A model generated the notes under the pieces. The model worked only from the letters and a program-made list of their open reading frames with translations. It did not search any database and was not told where the DNA came from. Shown in pieces: positions 1 to 9,270 of a stretch of 64,000 nt of DNA; the first letter of the stretch is position 1; each line of letters begins with the position of its first letter. The translations under genes were made by a program, and so were the position numbers. This stretch comes from Ancistrus triradiatus (Eukaryota > Chordata > Actinopteri > Siluriformes > Loricariidae), in NCBI GenBank assembly GCA_025084515.1, contig JAJAGP010000181.1:62001-126000 (forward strand), read 5' to 3'.

Positions 1-174
1 CTATTTTTCATGGAGCCACAAGATAAAAACATAAACTAAGCTCCAATTGGGAACCCATGCTCTTCTGGGTGCGACTAGACACAAGATTAATTAATAAAAA
101 CAGTAGGCAGTATAAACATCATTCAAAGTAGCAATTGTATGCACGATGGAAACTTGTTTCATACTCCCGAAACG
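1..174. other. Unassigned AT-rich flank
   Basis: No coding region or repeat family is recognised in this stretch. It lies in the presumed intron 4 of nampt and ends where an L2 tail begins. Confidence 0.4.
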
Positions 175-1122
175 GATTCAGACACCCTCCAAAGTTTTAA
201 GTCTAGGCTAAAGACATACCTATTTACGCAGGCTTTTTACTAGATTTAGACCAGGTTGCATGGCTTGGGTCGCTGGGGCCGGAGTCTGGAGTCATGTCTG
301 GCTTGCCTGCCTTGTCGGCTAGCCGGGAGTGTCGAGTGGGCGGTCTGGCTGAACTAGGCTACGGTCCTCGTGAACTTGACTCATCCATCCTTGCCTTAGA
401 ATAAGGGCAGAGCTGGGGGTTCATAGTCAAAGAGTCTTATGGTGATCAGAGACGTTGGGTTGCTGTCTTCTGTCGCTCGTGGGGTTGCCAATGTCTCATG
501 TGATCCCTCTTGGCTGTGTTACCTACCAGTTCTCCTCTTTCTAGCTTTCTAGCTATGCTGCTATAGCTAATGCTGCCGGGGTCTCATGCTACACTTGGCA
601 TCAGTGATTGACATGGCATCAGTGATTGTTAATAAACACTGTGCTCTAATCAATAACTAATTACATTCTGTTTTCTCTCCGTCTGTGTTCGGCAGTTCCG
701 GCCCCACACATGATTTCATCTGATTGAGCTCCACTGTGCCTATTTCCCATTTTATTCGACCATTAAACTCCTGACTTAGTTTTCGCTTTATATTTATCAT
801 CGATCCCCGGCACATTGTTTTCTTAATGTGATGTGCATACTTCACATCTATTCGAACTTTTACTCCATGACTGTTAGTTCGCTCTTTTTTCTAGATTTAT
901 CATCTATGCCGCCCAGGAGGTTGGGTCCTTTTGAGTCTTGCCTCCCAAGGTTTCTGCTAGAACTATGGAGTTTTTCTTGGCCACTTTCGCCCTAGGCTTG
1001 CTCAATTTGGGATTGGACGTAGTTATTAGGAAATAATCTAAACTTGTAAAGTTGCTTTGAGACAATGCTCCATTGTAAAAAAGCGCTATATAAATAAATC
1101 TGACTTGACTTGACTTGACTTG
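175..1122 (+). mobile_element. 5'-truncated L2-type LINE (3' UTR and tail)
   Basis: This copy begins at the GATTCAGACACCCTCC point that in the near-complete element at 57799-62717 follows the ORF2 remnant, and it matches that element's 3' UTR closely. It ends in TAAATAAATCTGACTTGACT, the start of the (TGACT)n tail. It has no coding capacity. Severe 5' truncation is the usual outcome of target-primed reverse transcription. Many further tails of this family occur in the window, so this is its most frequent LINE. Confidence 0.85.
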
Positions 1123-1441
1123 TTTAACAGTTAGGTTAAGACCTGCAGTTGAACTGTAAATGTTAATAGGCACCAAGTTAACTTACCTTACTACTGGTTA
1201 CATACCCAAATAGACCAATAACCATAAACACACCCTGACCTGCATGACCTGTCAATCAAATTAAATCCCCATATCTAGCTTGTAACCCCAAAGGTATATA
1301 TACATATTATAATTCAATCAGGATTTAAGCCATAATCACAGTTCAGAGACAGTTCTGTTTCAGTTTTAGATAGGCTTTTCGCAGTTTTAGATCCACTGTT
1401 TGTTTGTTTTTTTATTTATATGTTGCATATTATTGCGCTCA

Positions 1442-1560
1442 TGGTGGCGCAGTTTTTTAGCACCTTTTAGCACATATGAAGTTTGCATGTTCTGCCCATG
1501 TCAGCGCAGGTTTTCCTCGGGTAATCGGGTTTCCTTTCAAATTCCAAAGATCTGTTAGGT
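1442..1560 (+). repeat. Fragment of a (GAAT)n-tailed SINE-like repeat, 5' portion
   Basis: The stretch TGGTGGCGCAGT then GTTTGCATGTTCTGCCCATG and GGTTTTCCTCGGGTAATCG matches the widespread fish repeat that carries a tRNA-like head followed by a 'gtttgcatgttctccccgtg' body. It is diverged, and the tRNA-like B box is missing. Related pieces lie at 16365-16560, 18620-18775 and 48880-49020. Family assignment is from memory of the motif. Confidence 0.55.
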
Positions 1561-2111
1561 CAACATTTATCTCTTCCCTTCATGAAAGTGCCCTTCAAGT
1601 CTGTGTCCCGTGTTTACAGATAGGCCCAAGCTTCCCCACAACCCTGTATTACAATGCTTGAAAGTGAACCCATCAGAATTTTCTATATTTCTGTGTATAC
1701 ACTGCCCAATACTTTATGAACTTTATAGCATCGTACACATCATCCATGAAGTACATTTGGCATGGCCAGGCAAACAGTCATGGAGGACATGCAGAGCAGG
1801 CCAACCCAAGAAACCAATATTTATTAGCAGTTTGGACTGATACCACTGTCCGAAAATAAACCGTAATATGATCGGATTTCGATCTGGCTGACTGGAGACA
1901 CATTTGACTAGTAAGTGTAAATGGTCACAATTCATGTGGTCTTATTCAGATACAATCCAGATACAAGATGCATGGAAAGAACACGTGGAAACAGGGTTTG
2001 TGGAAATGTGTCATGGCACAAATGAGCTTTCTGATTATCTCAAAGAGTTGTTCATCAGACTGGACAAGGTTTCAAAGCTGTAAACAATGTGAACCCTACC
2101 CATCCACAGTG
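1561..2111. other. Unassigned intronic sequence
   Basis: No gene or repeat is recognised here. Two short overlapping open frames show no family signature and are treated as chance. Confidence 0.35.
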
Positions 2112-2302
2112 GAACTGTGGTGACCTAACGATTACTGTACTATGGACCAGAAGGTCCAGGGTTCAAAACCCACCTCTGTCAGGCTGTGACTGTTGGGTCC
2201 TTGAGCAAGTCCCTTAACACACAATTGCTTGGATTGTTTCAATTGTAAGTCACTCTGAATAAGAGCATCTGCTAAATGGCATAAATGATATAAATGTAAA
2301 TG
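2112..2302 (+). mobile_element. tRNA-derived SINE, L2-type tail
   Basis: A pol III A-box-like start is followed by a B box (GGGTTCAAAACCC, consensus GGTTCRANNCC). The 3' part AAGTCACTCTGAATAAGAGC plus ATCTGCTAAATGGCATAAATG and a short (TGTAAA)n-like end resembles the 3' tail shared by UnaL2-type LINEs and the SINEs they mobilise. Two more copies of this SINE lie at 41009-41222 (+) and 51083-51262 (-). It abuts an old Tc1-like remnant on its right. Confidence 0.75.
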
Positions 2303-3120
2303 TGTACAAACTGAGTAATTTCAAGACCATTTTAAAAAAGATCACTCCAAGAGCAAGGTGTTCATTACGCAGTGAGGTCACAAAGGAACACAAGGTAACT
2401 TCTAAGCAACTAAAGGCCTCTCTCACATTGGAACATAATATTAAATGTTCAAGAGTCCACCATCAGGAAAACATTGAACAACAATGTCGTGCATGACAGG
2501 GTTACAAGGAAAAAGCCCCTGCTCTCCAAAAAAAACATTTCTTCCCATCATTATATTAGTGCATCCCATTATATTGGTTAATTGGAGAATCAACTTTCAC
2601 ATTTTCAATCCAGAAGGCAACGGAAAAAACTATTTATGTATGGATGAGACCAAAAGAGTTGTTTGGTTTAACTGAGAAGCATTATATCTACAGAAAGAAA
2701 AACACTGCATTCCAAAACAAGAACCTTTCCCATCTGTGAAACATCATAGTGGTAGTATCATGTTTTGGGCCTCTTTTGATGCATCTGGGCTAGGACAGCT
2801 TGCCATCATTGATGGAACAATTAATTCTGAATTAAACCAGCACAATGAAAATAAAAATGTTAGGACGTCCAGTTCTATACTGAGTCTCAAGAGAATGAAG
2901 TTCATGCACCAAGAGAGCAACCCTATGCACACTTTTACCAAAGTAATTTTACCAAAAACGGTTAAAGACGACACCCACCAATATTCCTGAGCTGAAACTG
3001 CTTTGTATGGCGGAATGAAATAAAATTCCTTCAAGATGATGTGCAGGACTGATCAACAGTTACAGAAAACATTTATTTGCAGTTATTGCTGAACAAGGGG
3101 GTCATACCAGATCTTGAAAG
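2303..3120 (+). pseudogene. Decayed Tc1-like transposase remnant
   Basis: Conceptual fragments follow the order of a Tc1-like transposase. A basic segment reads ITPRARCSLRSEVTKEHKVT then SKQLKASLTL, a KPLLSKKN-like block lies near 2510-2535, a DE of the SDETK motif appears near 2640 (MDETKR), and SIMFWASFDASGLGQLAIID lies near 2755-2815. Stops and frameshifts separate the blocks. The second Asp and the Glu of the DDE triad cannot be placed. No terminal repeats are obvious, so this is an old copy of a family different from the CAGTGGGGC-ended elements. Confidence 0.7.
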
Positions 3121-3550
3121 CAAAGGTTCATTTACTTTTTGCCAGTCACAGACCTGCTCACATTAACACTTCATTTTCTTATATTGGATAATTTTCCTTT
3201 TAGTAGGTTGGAGAAACATGTACAGCAAATAAAATAACATGAAGATTAACTCTTTAGTAGTGCCAAAGGTTTCTATAAATACGTTTTCTATAAATAAGTT
3301 TTCTATTTATTTAGTACTTGTAACAATGTAACACGACTGGTAGAAGTTGGACCCCACTTGCAGCAGCAGTGCTGGTTTCAACAACAGGGGGCGACAGGGA
3401 CAGAACCAGTATGAAGGCAGTACTGATATCACCCACTAGGGTGATAGTTGATGACCATCCTTTTAGAGGAGTGGATGACCAGTCCTTGCCATAGTGCCAT
3501 AGATGCCATAGTGATTATCTACTTATTTTCCCCACAAAGATTTGCCTATA
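3121..3550. other. Unassigned spacer between Tc1 copies
   Basis: No feature is recognised between the old Tc1 remnant and the CAGTGGGGC-ended Tc1 copy whose left TA target site is at 3549-3550. Confidence 0.4.
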
Positions 3551-4940
3551 CAGTGGGGCAAAAAAGTATTTAGTCAGCCACTGATAGTGTGCAAGTTCTC
3601 CTACTTAGAAAGATGACAGAGGTTGGTAATTTTCATCCTAGGTACACTTCAACTATGAGAGACAAAATGAGAAAAAAAATCCAGGAAATCACATTTTAGG
3701 ATTTTTAAAGAATTTAATTGTAAATCATGGTGGAAAATAAGTATTTGGTCACCCACAAACAAGCAAGATTTCTGGCTCTCACAGACCTGTAACTTCTTCT
3801 CTACGAAGCTCTTCTGTCCTCCACTCATTTCCTGTATTAATGGCACCTTTTTGACCTCGTTATCTGTATAAAAGACACCTGTCCACAGCCTCAAACAGTC
3901 AGACTCCAAACTCAACCACGGCCAAGACCAAAGAGCTGCTGAAGGACACCAGGAAGAAAATTGTAGACCTGCACCAGGCTGGGAAGAGTGAAATAAATCA
4001 ACTGTGGGAGCAATTGTAAGAAAATGAAAGACATACAAGACCATTGACAGTCTCCCTCGATCTGGGGCCCCATGCAAGATCTCATCCTGTGGGGTCAAAA
4101 TGATCATGAGAATGATGAGCAAAAATCCCAGAACTACATGGAGGGACCTGATGAATGACCTGCAGAGAGCTGGGACCAAAGTAACAAAGGCTACCATCAG
4201 TAACACACTACGCTGAGAGGGACTCAGATCCTGCAGTGCCAGGTGTGTCCCCCTGCTTAAACCAGCACATCTCCAGGCCTGTCTCAAGTTTGCCAGAGAG
4301 CATAAGGATGATCCAGAAGAGGATTGGGAGAATATCATGTGGTCAGATGATTCCAAAATATAACTTTTTGGTAAAATCTCAACTCACCGTGTTTGGAGGA
4401 AGAAGAATATTGAGTTGCAACATACCTACTGTGAAGCATGGGGGTGGAAACATCATGCTTTGGGGCAACGAAAGAGTGGCTCTGTACAAAGCATTTCAAG
4501 GTCCCGGAGTGGCCTAGCCAGTCTCCAGACCTCAACCCCATAGACAATTTGTGGAGGGAAAATTTGTGGAAAGTCCCTGTTGCCCCAAAACATTACTGCT
4601 CTAGAAGAAATCTGCATGGAGGAATGGGCCAAGATACCAGCTACAGTGTCTGCAAACCTGGTGAAGACTTACAGGAAACTTACAGAAACCTCTGTCATTG
4701 CTTACAAAGGTTATGTTACAAAGTATTCAGTTGAACATTTGTTATTGACCAAATACTTATTTCCCACCATGATTTACAATTAAATTCTTTAACAATCCTA
4801 CAATGTGATTTCCTGGATTTTTTTCCTCATTTTGTCATAGTTGAAGTGTACCTATGATGAAAATTACAGACCTCTCTCATATTTCTAAGTAGCAGAACTT
4901 GCACAATCAGTGGCTGACTAAATACTTTTTTGCCCCACAG
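3551..4940 (+). mobile_element. Tc1-like transposon, CAGTGGGGC family, copy A
   Basis: The element starts CAGTGGGGCAAAAAAGTATT and ends in the inverted form TACTTTTTTGCCCCACAG, flanked by TA on both sides (3549-3550 and 4941-4942), the Tc1/mariner target duplication. Terminal repeats extend roughly 200 bp and include the GTATTTGGTCA internal repeat typical of IR/DR Tc1 elements. Further copies are at 29372-30548, 35234-37653, 45898-47190 and 49559-51082, with a solo end at 34666-34838. Confidence 0.95.
3918..4783 (+). pseudogene. Broken Tc1-like transposase, copy A
   Basis: The expected initiator reads ACG at 3918-3920 in the context CTCAACC-ACG-GCCAAGACC, where copies B and C have ATG. The paired helix-turn-helix region and the first catalytic Asp block follow with frameshifts. 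A deletion near 4465-4470 joins CTTTGGGGC directly to AACGAAAGAGTGG and removes roughly 180 bp that in copies D and E holds the second catalytic Asp (QHDNDPKHT). The third block SQSPDLNPIDNLW is present near 4522-4555. The normal TGA after AAGTAT is TCA here. The copy cannot encode an active enzyme. Confidence 0.9.
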
Positions 4941-4999
4941 TACACAGTCTTCTTGTACACAACGATAAAATACATCTAAATATATTTTTTTTTGACAAA

Positions 5000-5560
5000 A
5001 TAACAATAATTTAAAAAAACCTCCAAAATGCGGTTGCTGTCAGAAACTACAATAGGTGGTTTTTGTCAACCCAACTGGAGCTATTCTGACCGAAAAGGCA
5101 CAGCAAATCCATATTTCACTTCCAGCTATTAAGAAAATATGTTTGAAACAACAGGTGTTGTTAGAACAGATAACAACAGATGTTGGTAGAAGGAAGGGAA
5201 GGCTCAAATGCATCTTTAAGCAGAGATGAAACCTGATCATCACCTGATGATCACAGTTCTCAAAAACAGGAAAAAAACTCTTCAAAATCTGTCAGCAGAT
5301 TTCAAGAACTCAAGACTCTTTGGAGATTAACAATAACCAAGAGGTTGTCTCCTGCAGTTTTTGTGTCTAGATGATGTGTTAAAAAGCCATTGTTGTCTAA
5401 GAAAAACATCAAGGACAATATAAAGTTTCTGGCAGAATATGGATAGTTTGATTCAGAGTGGTTCAGCACAGTTGTGTGGAAAGATGAATCGTGGCCGAGT
5501 TGCACAGTGATAGTCGAGAGAGGTCTCTTTGGCTGATGCATGGCTTCATTCTTGTATTCC
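5000..5560 (+). pseudogene. Very old Tc1/mariner-like remnant (tentative)
   Basis: Around 5399-5490 the sequence reads conceptually as KKNIKDNIKFLAEYG, then a stop, then DSEWFSTVVWKDES. That follows the spacing of the Tc1 block SKKN...KFA.EH...W..V.WSDES. Flanking sequence is too diverged to define ends. The assignment rests on this one block and could be wrong. Confidence 0.35.
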
Positions 5561-5732
5561 TCACCAGATCTACAGAGTATACATGTAGGTATAGTGAAAT
5601 GGCAGAAACAGGTGGGAAGCCAGAGAAAGCTTAAAATGAAGATGGCATTTACAAATGATTATCTAGATATTAAAGCTCCCAGTTCCAGGAACTAACAAAA
5701 ATAGGGAACCTAACCCTATGAACCAAGTCTGA

Positions 5733-5947
5733 GAGCAAATAACTCTCCAAAACTCTAATCAATAATTCTTTTCAGCTTATATAACCCCAAATCAGAAAAA
5801 AGTTGGAAAGTGAAAAAAATAAAAAAATAAAAAAAAAATTATATATACATTTTTTTTCACTTTCCAGACCGTCCCAACTTTTTTCTGATTTGGGGTTATA
5901 TAAGCTGAAAAGAATTATTGATTTGAGTTTTGGAGAGTTATTTGCTC
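5733..5947. repeat. Long imperfect inverted repeat (hairpin)
   Basis: The left arm (about 5733-5820) and right arm (about 5851-5947) are near-perfect reverse complements. Both contain TTCAGCTTATATAACCCCAA or its complement and the AAATCAGAAAAAAGTTGG end, around a 30-nt A/T spacer. The arms carry the outer end of a Tc1-type family whose interior follows to the right. The left arm lacks eight bases (GACGGTCT) found in the right arm. Confidence 0.9.
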
Positions 5948-6042
5948 TTTACTTTTATTTAATTGCAGACAGTATGAACCTAAGATATTTCAGATTTTTT
6001 TCTGGTCAACTTAATTTCATTTGTTAATAAACATTTCAAGGT

Positions 6043-6292
6043 GTCTTATTCATAAAGATTCTAAGATTACTCTTTAGAGAGCTCCTAACAGCTTAAAAAC
6101 ACCTCGCTAGGTGTTTAAGCTTAAGAGTGATTCAGAAGCAGTCTGAGAGCAACTCTGAGCAAGGAGAATGCAAAACCTTTTATCTCAGTGGTGAAGCGGG
6201 GTTGACCCAGTTGCTAGGTATGATGTATTCTTTTGAAGTCACATACTCCCTCTCCCTCCCTCTCACCACCCCCCCCCCTTTCTTTCTTTCTT

Positions 6293-6355
<63 letters not shown>

Positions 6356-7031
6356 AACAGACAAACACAGGGACACACACAAATGTACTCATCTAGGGAG
6401 CTATTGCATAACCTGTTACAAGTCTTTGAAATAACAGACACAGGCCATTTCTGCATGTTTTACACTAATCACGCACAGTGTAAACTGACAGTTTATTTAC
6501 CATGCTGGTAATTTTTGTAGCTTACTTAATCTATTTGATAGCCTATGACCAGGAGAAAATGTGACTCGGCTCTGTTAAGGTATGATGATGCCGTGTCTAT
6601 TTAACTGGTGGGGTTGGTTCATATGTAGCTTTTATTTCGGGAGTTACACCATTGTTGTGCTGGGTAGATGTGAGCGCATCTCCAATAATATCAACCACAA
6701 ACATTATTCCTGCATGATCTCATCCATAGCGTGTGATAAACTCACAGTCATTCAGTGGTTGGAGAACACTGCTGCCTCATCATCTTTCCTCTATTTTCTC
6801 CTCTGCTTAAGAGAAATCCTAAGCCTCCTAAAATTTATCCTCCCTACTCCCAACAGTTTTTCACCTTAGGAGCTCTTTTAATGGTTAAGATGCTTTATGA
6901 ATAACTTTTATCTTTAATAGGATCTACTCATAACTTTGAAAGAGAAACACCCACAATTCTTCTAAGAATTTTCTTAAAATTTTGTCACTAGGATCTACTC
7001 TTAGCACTAAGAATCTTTATGAATATGGCCC
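6043..7031. mobile_element. Nested DNA transposon with ATTCATAAAGATTCT ends
   Basis: The left end TTATTCATAAAGATTCTAAG and the right end CTAAGAATCTTTATGAATA are inverted copies. The interior shows no transposase and includes a CT microsatellite. The insertion interrupts the composite element between TTAATAAACAT and GCCTGCAAC. A clean target duplication is not evident because several host bases are missing, so exact ends are uncertain by about 10 bp. Confidence 0.6.
6279..6352. repeat. (TTTC)n / (TC)n microsatellite
   Basis: A short C-run is followed by TTTC repeats and then an unbroken TC tract to 6352. Open frames across it encode only Leu-Ser or Arg-Glu repeats and are not genes. Confidence 0.95.
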
Positions 7032-7303
7032 CATGCCTGCAACAAATAAAAAAAAAGTTGAGATAGGCACAATTTAATGTTAGTAATGAGGTAAATAAAC
7101 TAAATAATGATGTGATTTCAAACAGGTAATGTCAAACAGGTGATTATCATCATGATTTGGTACAAAAGCAGTATCCATGAAAGGCTGAGTCTTTGATGAG
7201 TAAAGATGAGCAGAGGATCTCCAGTTTAGCAACAAAATTATTAAATGTTTAAAAGCTGTTTAATGTTCCTCAAAAAAAGATTGGAAGGAATTTGCATAAT
7301 GTT

Positions 7304-8670
7304 TTCTGATTTGGCTTGTTTTGCAGTGTCTTGTTGAAAAATTCATGGATATTCCTGGAAAAGATGTCATCTTGAAGGCAACTCATGTTGCTCTAAAATC
7401 TCAGTGTACTTTTCTGCATTAATGACATCACAGAAGTGTAAATGACCTTTACCAAGGGCACTGACCAACTCCATACCTTGACAGAGCCTGGCTTTTTAGA
7501 CTTGTTGCTGATAACAGTCTGGATGGTCCTTTTCATTTTGGTCTGGAGCTCATGGCGTCAATTGCTTCAAAAAAAAAATCTGGAATACTGATTGGTCTGA
7601 CCACAATACATGTTTCCACTGTGTGATGGTTCATCCCAGATGCCTCCAAGACCAGAGAAGTCGATGCCACTTCTTGACATGGTTAAACATAAGGCTTCTT
7701 ATTTTTGCACAGAAATGCTTTAAGTGGCATTTGTGAATCAAAATCTATATTGTAGTGCTTGATAAAGAAATCCATAGCTCATGTGTCAGAGGTCCTATTT
7801 TCCAATGCTAGAGGGCAGCGTTGGACTGCGGGTGTTGCACCATACAACCACCACGCCGCATATGCCCAACGATCGCCGCTACGGTGTTAGAAGCGATTCC
7901 TGGCAGCTGCGTGCTCAGAGAGACTTCACCCGTCTCTCCTGCTCTTCACCGAGCCTACCGCACCTTCGTTATTTTTGTTTTATTATTTTCGTTAAGGATA
8001 GAGGACGAACTGGGCCCGCCAAGGGGCTCAGTTCACGTAGCGTCGGGAGGCGTGAGGTAATTATTATTTTAGGAAAGTAGATTTAGCATAGGGGAAGCTT
8101 TTTGCTTTTCTTTTACTCCACCGGCGATCTACCGCTTCCTTCTTCCCCCTCATGCCGCCTGACGCAAACTCACCTGATCTTTGCCTTTCACTCAGAAGCT
8201 CAGTTTTTCTTTGTCATTTATTCGTTAATATTTTATTAATTATTGTTTTATTTATTTTGTTTATTTCAGTTCACTTACACCATCTGGAGCTAACTGCATT
8301 TGGGTCTCAACCCTTACTTTTCAGTTTATACGGGTCTTCATTCCTTTTTATATGGCGAACCGTAATACCATGTGGTTCTGTCAGCTACTGATGAAAGATG
8401 GTTCTTGATGCAGTGCTGTCTGAGAGTTGTAGATCACACCTCTTCAGATTTGGCTTATGCCCTTGCCCTTTATGCAGTGACATTCCTCCAGATTCTATGA
8501 ATTGTTTAATGATATTACGCATTGTGAAGGGAGAAATATGTAAATCCCTACCAGTCTTCCTTTGAGGAACATGGTTACATAGTTTTAAACATTTTAATAA
8601 TTTTCTTACACATTTCTTGATAAATTGGAGATCATCTGCCCATCTTTATCCCTAAAAAGACACAGCCTTT
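7304..8670 (-). pseudogene. Interrupted Tc1-family transposase fragment
   Basis: On the minus strand, 8670-8380 encodes an N-terminal DNA-binding region (RKTGRDLHISPFTMRNIIKQ, then FIESGG). 7780-7304 encodes the catalytic middle, with matches to WSDQSVFQI-, CVSALGKG- and FFNKTL-like blocks, but the third acidic residue and the C-terminus are gone. A 585-bp insert (7784-8368) separates the two parts. Stops and frameshifts occur throughout. The first DDE Asp lies near 7600. Confidence 0.75.
7784..8368. mobile_element. Possible solo LTR inserted in the Tc1 composite
   Basis: The transposase remnant is interrupted between AGCTCATGT and CATGTGGTTC, giving an apparent CATGT target duplication (about 7779-7783 and 8369-8373). 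The 585-bp insert has GTCAGAGGTCC at its left, a GC-rich middle and an A/T-rich right half with no coding potential. Size, short target duplication and lack of terminal inverted repeats suit a solo LTR, but the expected TG...CA ends do not fit exactly, so the class is uncertain. Confidence 0.45.
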
Positions 8671-9270
8671 CGTGGATACTGTTTTTGTACTAAACCATGA
8701 TCATAAGCATGTTAACATTGTTAACATTACCTGTTTGAAATCACACCATTATTTAGGTTTTTTTTACCTCATTACTAGCCCTAAATTGCATTTTTTGGAA
8801 GGTGTTGCAGGCCTGAAATGCAGGAATGGATGTTTATTAACAACAAAAATAAGTTGACCAGAAAAATACTGAAATATCTTGGGTTCATACTGTCTGCAAT
8901 TAAGTTAAAGTCAAAAGAAAAGAAAGAAACACTGCATATATTTGTCATTTGAATTTGCCATACCATGGAAAAAAGCTACCCTTTGCAGCTGCTGCTCCTC
9001 TACAAACTGCTTGGTCCTCTGGGAAGATCACGTCTTTCCTTTTACCTTTGGTACATAGTACATAGCTCTAATGAGCACTCCGCCCGAGAGACTAGGTTGA
9101 CAACCACAAGGGACTGGAGGGGGCCACTTAACTCCTTTTAGCCTCCTGCTGACCTTGATTGATCTGGAACTCAGAGCCCACAGAACTGTCCACAGTGGGG
9201 GAGAGACTTGTCGACAGTATTAATCAGACAAGGATTAATCGACCTCCCTGGCTGACTTGGTCTTTTCTCT

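Larger units (their letters stand above)
5775..8915. mobile_element. Tc1-derived inverted composite, copy 1 (two inserts)
   Basis: The left part reads on the plus strand as a Tc1-family 5' end: 5948-6042, then 7030-7303 with TTTGGTACAAAAGCAGTATC, the start of the transposase gene. From about 7304 to 8915 the same family is read on the minus strand, catalytic middle first and 5' end last (CAGGCCTGAAATGCAGGAAT near 8809). The unit therefore has 5' ends on both sides and no 3' end. It carries inserts at 6043-7031 and 7784-8368. A second unit of the same architecture lies at 56755-63395. Confidence 0.8.

Noticed and set aside
3649..4356. 235-codon minus-strand frame
   Set aside because: It is antisense to Tc1 copy A; the same antisense frame recurs in copies C, D and E, and all transposase motifs lie on the other strand.
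6127..6511. Overlapping open frames of Leu-Ser or Arg-Glu repeats
   Set aside because: They are translations of the (TC)n microsatellite in several frames, with no conserved sequence at either side.
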